Positions 53,358 through 57,789 of a stretch of DNA of 57,789 nucleotides are shown piece by piece. The notes below the pieces were generated by a model that was not told where the DNA came from, ran no database searches, and saw nothing but the letters and a program-made list of their open reading frames with translations. This DNA comes from CAWUIO01 sp963922455. Lineage in GTDB: Bacteria; Bacteroidota; Bacteroidia; Cytophagales; Microscillaceae. The DNA is taken from NCBI GenBank assembly GCA_963922455.1, contig CAWUIO010000030.1, forward strand, positions 1-57,789, written 5' to 3'. Made by a program: the position numbers and the translations under genes. Numbering within the stretch: the stretch's first letter is position 1; the number at the start of each line of letters is the position of its first letter.

Positions 53358-56300
53358 TTAATCCCAGTGGATTATCTTCTTAAGCTCTTCCCAGCTTAAT
53401 TGGTTTAGCCAATCACCGGTGAGTGAAATGCTATCTCGTGCCAATTCAGATTTTTGAGACAAAATTTGCTGGATTTTTTCTTCAATGGTACCTCGACAAA
53501 TCAACTTTCTAACCAAAACCGGAGCTTTTTGCCCAAAACGGTGCACCCGATTACTGGCCTGCTGTTCCAAGGCCGGATTCCAGGTACGGTCAAAGTGAAT
53601 TACGTGACGAGCCTCTTGTAAATTCAAACCCAGGCCCCCAGCTTTGATGGAAAGTATCATAAAGGTAAAGCCCGAGGTATCCGCTTGAAATTTTTGAAGG
53701 ACTTTTTCTCTTTGCTTTTCACTCAGCCCTCCGTGGTACCACAAAGCTTCCTGGCCAAAATAATTATGAATTAGGCTAAATAAGAGCTCTCCCATTTCCC
53801 GGTATTGGGTAAAAATCAGCGCTTTTTCTCCTGCATCTTCTATTTTTTCTCCTAGTTCTAAAAGAAGTTTGGTTTTTCCCGAGGCCTCCGCATCACCGAG
53901 GAGTTCTTTCTGGTAGTGTGCCGGATGATTACAGATTTGTTTTAAATGCGTGATGGTTTGTAATAGAATACCCGATCGCTGAGCCGCCGGACTACGCTCC
54001 ATCTGGAGTAAACGATCACGGGATACTTCTCGGTAAAGCCGCCATTGCTCATCGCTCATCGAGCAGTACAGATCTTGTTCAATTTTAGGAGGGAGCTCAG
54101 GCAACAATTCGGGATCACTTTTTAGGCGTCGTAAAATAAAGGGAGCAGTCACCCGGCGCAACTCGTTTAATTTCCCAGGTTTAGAAGACTTTGCCCCACT
54201 ATATTTCTTTAAAAAGTCATCAAGTTTCCCCAAATAACCAGGATTGAGTATGTCCAGGATGCTCCATAAATCACTTACGTGGTTTTCGATGGGGCTGGCA
54301 CTGATGGCCAGCCTATAAGAAGCGCTTAGGCTTTTGACCGCTAGGGTAACTTGAGCCTCCGGATTTTTTAAGTATTGCGCTTCCTCCAATAATAGCACTT
54401 CCCAAAACTGGCTAGACAAAATTTGCCGATCTTTGAGCGCCGTACCATAGGTACTCAGCAGTAGGTTATAAGGCTCATCGGGAAGCTTACGCTCAGGACC
54501 GTGGTAGCGAAAATAGCGGATTTCCGGACAAGATTGACTCAACTCTCTCTCCCACTGAGGAAGCAAACTCGTGGGTACCAAGACTAGGGCAGGGTGCTCA
54601 AGCAAGCAAGCTTCCTGCTGAAGTTTTTGCAAAAAACTAAGTACCTGGATAGTTTTGCCCAGGCCCATGTCATCGGCTAGTAAACTATTTAAGCCCAATT
54701 GGTAATTCCGGTAAAGCCAGCTATACCCTTCCACTTGGTAGTTTCGTAAATTCAGCCCTAGTTTTTGGGGCAAGGGCACCGCCTCAGGGTTTTGCAGTTG
54801 CTTAAAAAAATCCTGGGCCTCCGGTCCTAAGAGCATCTCCCAAGGCTGTTCCTCCCGAGCCTGGTACAAGCGGATTAACTCCCTAAAGCTAAGGCGGGGG
54901 TGGCGGATAACCTCTCGGGCAAGGTTCTTCCAATGCACCTCCTCTAGGAGTACGATGGAGCCTTTGTGATAAAACAAACCCCTTTTCCGGCTAAATTCTT
55001 TTTCAAAGTCAGCCCACGTCAGGGTGTCATTTCCTAACCGGATTTGCCATGAAGAATACATGGGAGCGTTTGGGGGCGTATTAGCCGGAGATTTTCCTTC
55101 AAAATCTACTCGGAGCTGAAGTTGGGGCCGGAGAGGGCGGGCCAAATCTTCCGGGATATCGACCTCAAGCCCCAAGGTTTTCAAAAGAGGAAACGTGACG
55201 CGTAGCAACTTGCCCAGGCCCGCGAGCCTTAGTGAGTAGTCCCCTTCTGCACGTTGGGTATAATTTTCTAGCTCTAGCCAATTAAGTAATAGGTCCCGAT
55301 CTTTTAGGGCCAGAACTTCTTGAGAAGCTTCCGGAGAATTCGGCGAGCATTCCAAACGCAAACGAAACTTTTCTTGATCTTGCTCGGCGACCAAGCGAAT
55401 CCGGGGAGGGTCTTCCTGGCGGTACCACTCCAATGCTCGTAGCCACAGACTTATCTGCCCGGGGAGCTCCCGGTGCTTGGGCTGTCGGGTATCTAGGGTC
55501 TTTTGGGTAAAAAATATAAGGAGTATATCCTCTGGCACCAGCGGATTGGGCTGCCGAAAATGCTGTCGGAGAAAATGATTGAGAAATAAAGCACAAAGCA
55601 TACTCAAGGTCTCTTCGGGAGGGGCAGTTTGCCGGCTTTGTCTACTCTGACATGTCAGAATACCGGGGGGCATGGCTCGCAAAAAGTCGTCAAACAGTTG
55701 GCCAACGGCGGGAATAAACCGGGCCGGTACCCAGGCCACCCTATATTTACTGTCTTGCAACTGCCAAAGTTGAGGAACGCAGAGCCCCCGGGCTACCAAG
55801 TGCAAGCAAAACCGAATCACGTAGTGTAAAAACTGAACACTAGGGCTATACCTTTCTACCTCGTCCGCTTGGATTTCCACAAAACTTTGAATGAGTGCGT
55901 CCAAATCTTGGCGACTCTCCCAGCAGACCTTTTGCCCCTCTTCTTGACATTCCGCCTGACGGTAGCGGAGGTTTTCGTCGACAAATACGCGGAAATTTTG
56001 GAGTTGGGGACTTAGGGCTTTGGCCGAAAAATTGAGTTTTAAGCGGTAGGATTGAATCAATTGTTCTGATATCCTCACGAGCACTTCATCCATCAAGGGA
56101 GCAAAATCCTTCTTAGGAAAAAAAGGAGGCTTGGGGCTCAGGAAACGGATCAAGCGTTCGGGTTTTTTGCCCAAGCGCTTAAAGTCGGGAGGAGGCACGC
56201 TAGGAAGGCTGGCATACTCGGTGATTTCGGGCAGATGAAAAAGCCGGCCTAGCCGAGGCACGGGATAATCGCTTAGGCCATGGCTTTCCCCAGCCACTTC

Positions 56301-56801
56301 GGCTACAGGCAGGCCCCGCAACTGGAACAGTAATCCGGGGTTAAGGTCGATCAGGTAGGTGAGTTGGTAGCACACTGCCGCCAGATGTTTGCAGGGCACG
56401 GCCCAGTCGGGACAAGAGCACTCGGCCTCCCAGTCTTCGGCCGATTGCCCAAATAAGGGGATTTTTTGCGTTTTTAAGGCCCGCCCGAAAGGCTCGGTGA
56501 GTTTACGGTTATACAAAGCCCCTTTCCAAGCGGGGTTTTGCTCAAGCAGGGCCTGCACTTTTTCTATCTGTTCGGCCGACCATGCCTTAAAACGCAGGGT
56601 TTGCTGGTAAGGCTCGGGCCGACTGCCATCCACCAAGCCTTGCACCACCCATTGTCTCGAAGGCAGGCGAACAAAACGCAGTTGCCCCACGGCCCCGCGT
56701 TTGACATAGCTTTTTCCTCTTGGGATACGCATATTCGTATCCAATTCCATAAGAGAAAATAACCACTGTCTGCCCCACCAGGAGGAACCATTGTCTTGCA
56801 T
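53358..56801 (-). CDS. SWIM zinc finger SNF2-family helicase
   Basis: The 1147-residue protein has an N-terminal part with a SWIM finger (Cys128, Cys130, Cys137, His139), a central family-specific region and a C-terminal SNF2 ATPase. Walker A reads LADDMGLGKTIQ (about 705-718), then the Walker B box reads LLLEEAQYLKN (about 805), where the usual first Asp of DEAQ is replaced by Glu. The helicase C-domain has the motifs FTQYREMGELLFSL, GGLGLNLQEA and NRVHRFGQKAPV. It is an ATP-dependent DNA translocase, possibly a transcription recycling factor of the RapA or bacterial SNF2 type, but the role is not settled. A good promoter lies upstream. Confidence 0.9.
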   Translation of the reverse strand: MQDNGSSWWGRQWLFSLMELDTNMRIPRGKSYVKRGAVGQLRFVRLPSRQWVVQGLVDGSRPEPYQQTLRFKAWSAEQIEKVQALLEQNPAWKGALYNRKLTEPFGRALKTQKIPLFGQSAEDWEAECSCPDWAVPCKHLAAVCYQLTYLIDLNPGLLFQLRGLPVAEVAGESHGLSDYPVPRLGRLFHLPEITEYASLPSVPPPDFKRLGKKPERLIRFLSPKPPFFPKKDFAPLMDEVLVRISEQLIQSYRLKLNFSAKALSPQLQNFRVFVDENLRYRQAECQEEGQKVCWESRQDLDALIQSFVEIQADEVERYSPSVQFLHYVIRFCLHLVARGLCVPQLWQLQDSKYRVAWVPARFIPAVGQLFDDFLRAMPPGILTCQSRQSRQTAPPEETLSMLCALFLNHFLRQHFRQPNPLVPEDILLIFFTQKTLDTRQPKHRELPGQISLWLRALEWYRQEDPPRIRLVAEQDQEKFRLRLECSPNSPEASQEVLALKDRDLLLNWLELENYTQRAEGDYSLRLAGLGKLLRVTFPLLKTLGLEVDIPEDLARPLRPQLQLRVDFEGKSPANTPPNAPMYSSWQIRLGNDTLTWADFEKEFSRKRGLFYHKGSIVLLEEVHWKNLAREVIRHPRLSFRELIRLYQAREEQPWEMLLGPEAQDFFKQLQNPEAVPLPQKLGLNLRNYQVEGYSWLYRNYQLGLNSLLADDMGLGKTIQVLSFLQKLQQEACLLEHPALVLVPTSLLPQWERELSQSCPEIRYFRYHGPERKLPDEPYNLLLSTYGTALKDRQILSSQFWEVLLLEEAQYLKNPEAQVTLAVKSLSASYRLAISASPIENHVSDLWSILDILNPGYLGKLDDFLKKYSGAKSSKPGKLNELRRVTAPFILRRLKSDPELLPELPPKIEQDLYCSMSDEQWRLYREVSRDRLLQMERSPAAQRSGILLQTITHLKQICNHPAHYQKELLGDAEASGKTKLLLELGEKIEDAGEKALIFTQYREMGELLFSLIHNYFGQEALWYHGGLSEKQREKVLQKFQADTSGFTFMILSIKAGGLGLNLQEARHVIHFDRTWNPALEQQASNRVHRFGQKAPVLVRKLICRGTIEEKIQQILSQKSELARDSISLTGDWLNQLSWEELKKIIHWD

Positions 56802-56836
56802 ACCTTCGGCTTTTGTTTTAGGTACTAGCTGAGGGG

Positions 56837-56869
56837 CAAAGATAAGGGAAGTCTGGTGCTAATGTCAAA
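56837..56869 (-). promoter_or_regulatory. Promoter of the SNF2 gene
   Basis: On the minus strand TTTG, 21 bases, TATCTTTG. The transcript would start about 29 bases before the ATG at 56801. Confidence 0.55.
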
Positions 56870-56930
56870 TGAAGCAAGGCAGAGAAGCTGGGTCCCTCTT
56901 CTCTACCTTGCAGGAGTATCAAGCCTTTGG

Positions 56931-57386
56931 TCAACCCGCAAGGGCGTTTGGCAGGTCATTTTGCCAGATTACCCTTTCCCGGGAGAAGCGGATAGATTTA
57001 GGAAGTTTACGCTGTCCGTCAATGCATAAGTCGGACGCTTCCTCATCTTCCAAGTGCTCCATGAAAGTAGTCTTGATACGGGTGCATTTTTCGTTAAAGC
57101 TATTGCTCCAACGGTCTACGAGCTGGTCTATGCGGGCCTTTTTGCCTTTTGGATTGCCAATGCGTACCAAAAAATTATAGATCCCTCGTATTTGCTTTTC
57201 ATACTCCGGCAGCTTGTACCGGCATACCCCTTCCGGGTGCTTTAAATAGAAAAAGTAAAGACACCGAAGTATGGGCGGAAAATTCAATGGGATTTGTGTG
57301 TCTTGATAGTAAAGATGAAGCTCGTAGTGGTCATCAATATACAAGTAAGGGCCTGAATCCCAGGTTTTAACATGTGTGGGTATCAT
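56931..57386 (-). CDS. Conserved hypothetical protein
   Basis: The 151-residue protein (ATG 57386; a TTG at 57410 would add 8 residues) has NFPPILRCLYFFYLKHPEGV, then a positively charged segment (GNPKGKKARIDQLVDRWSNSFNEKCTRIKTTFMEHL) and ends ASDLCIDGQRKLPKSIRFSRERVIWQN. I have seen this general layout in unnamed Bacteroidota proteins with a winged-helix-like region. No function is known and no neighbour gives a clue. Confidence 0.6.
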   Translation of the reverse strand: MIPTHVKTWDSGPYLYIDDHYELHLYYQDTQIPLNFPPILRCLYFFYLKHPEGVCRYKLPEYEKQIRGIYNFLVRIGNPKGKKARIDQLVDRWSNSFNEKCTRIKTTFMEHLEDEEASDLCIDGQRKLPKSIRFSRERVIWQNDLPNALAG

Positions 57387-57626
57387 ACTGTTGTTTATAA
57401 AAGGTTGCAATTCATTTAATAGAGTTTGTGTACCTCTATAATGACATTACAAACATATGGCGTAAACACCCTTCATAAACTCATGTGCGGGATGTAATCT
57501 TGTGTACTAAGAACTAAGTAGAAGGTATCATAAGATTATTTGGAGGAGCTTGAAAACAGAAGATTTGGTTTTGTGGGGTATCACAAAATACAAAGAATAT
57601 TTTGTAAGGGCTGGATAAAGAGGCTT

Positions 57627-57746
57627 GGGGCTTGCCCGCGTGTAGTCCGCACGTTTTATCTTGAACATATCGGCTTACGCGGGCCGGGCTTTCGCTACTC
57701 GCTGCCCTTACCCGCCGGGCCTACACGAGCTCAGACATGCTATCGA
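57627..57746 (-). repeat. Dispersed structured element, copy H (5' end truncated)
   Basis: It has the inner stem CCCGCGT / ACGCGGG and ends GGCAAGCCCC, but the opening GGCTTAGGG is replaced by unrelated sequence. The 57411-57626 gap before it holds no gene. Confidence 0.85.
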
Positions 57747-57789
57747 TTACCCACAAATATTTTCTTGGCCAAAAGGTATCCCTCTTTAA

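Noticed and set aside
2788..57746. The repeated GC-rich units as a CRISPR array.
   Set aside because: Copies are kilobases apart, occur in both orientations and lack spacers or cas genes.

Overview
The window looks like chromosome from a Bacteroidota bacterium, most likely a Saprospira-like member of the Saprospiria. This is inferred from BshA, the split dcw cluster, promoters of the TTG-N19-TAnnTTTG type, scarce Shine-Dalgarno signals and a very abundant GC-rich dispersed repeat. No rRNA, tRNA or CRISPR array was recognised.

Layout. (1) 0-0.8 kb: a REP-associated transposase (RAYT) flanked by REP-like hairpin repeats. (2) 0.9-8.6 kb, minus strand: murE-mraY-murD-ftsW-murG, the middle of a dcw cluster, behind a good promoter and interrupted twice by the dispersed repeat. 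(3) 8.9-31.6 kb: mostly housekeeping genes: a lipoprotein, rplS, dapF, a cysteine desulfurase, a glmM-like mutase, an OmpA-type protein, an FAD oxidase, an RRM protein plus a cold-shock protein, the methionine salvage set mtnB-mtnD-mtnC-mtnA, an M28 peptidase, cysS, an SDR, tandem HtrA proteases and OsmC. (4) 31.7-36.7 kb: an accessory zone with a gutted Rpn-type transposase, vapBC between direct repeats, a Uma2 nuclease, a broken SUKH-like immunity gene, a YhcG/DUF1016 nuclease and an intact SUKH-like gene. (5) 36.7-47.3 kb: two very large DUF4157 ('eCIS core') proteins with different C-terminal nuclease-like domains, each followed by candidate immunity genes, with a divergent eCIS-type AAA+ ATPase between them. 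No sheath, tube, spike or baseplate gene is present, so this reads as a cargo and loading island acting with a particle encoded elsewhere. (6) 47.6-57.8 kb: gpmI, a lipoprotein, bshA, a membrane PP2C-type phosphatase, a SWIM-SNF2 helicase and a conserved hypothetical.

The two most notable signals are the cargo island and a dispersed intergenic element of about 120-155 bp present in 11 copies. Its stem sequences differ from copy to copy while both arms change together (CCCGCGC/GCGCGGG, CCCCGGCG/CGCCGGGG, CCTAGGCCC/GGGCCTAGG and others), and its outermost pair switches in step (GGCTT/AAGCC against GGCTG/CAGCC). This compensatory change argues for a selected folded structure. Coordinates and alignments were worked out by eye, and no database search was possible.
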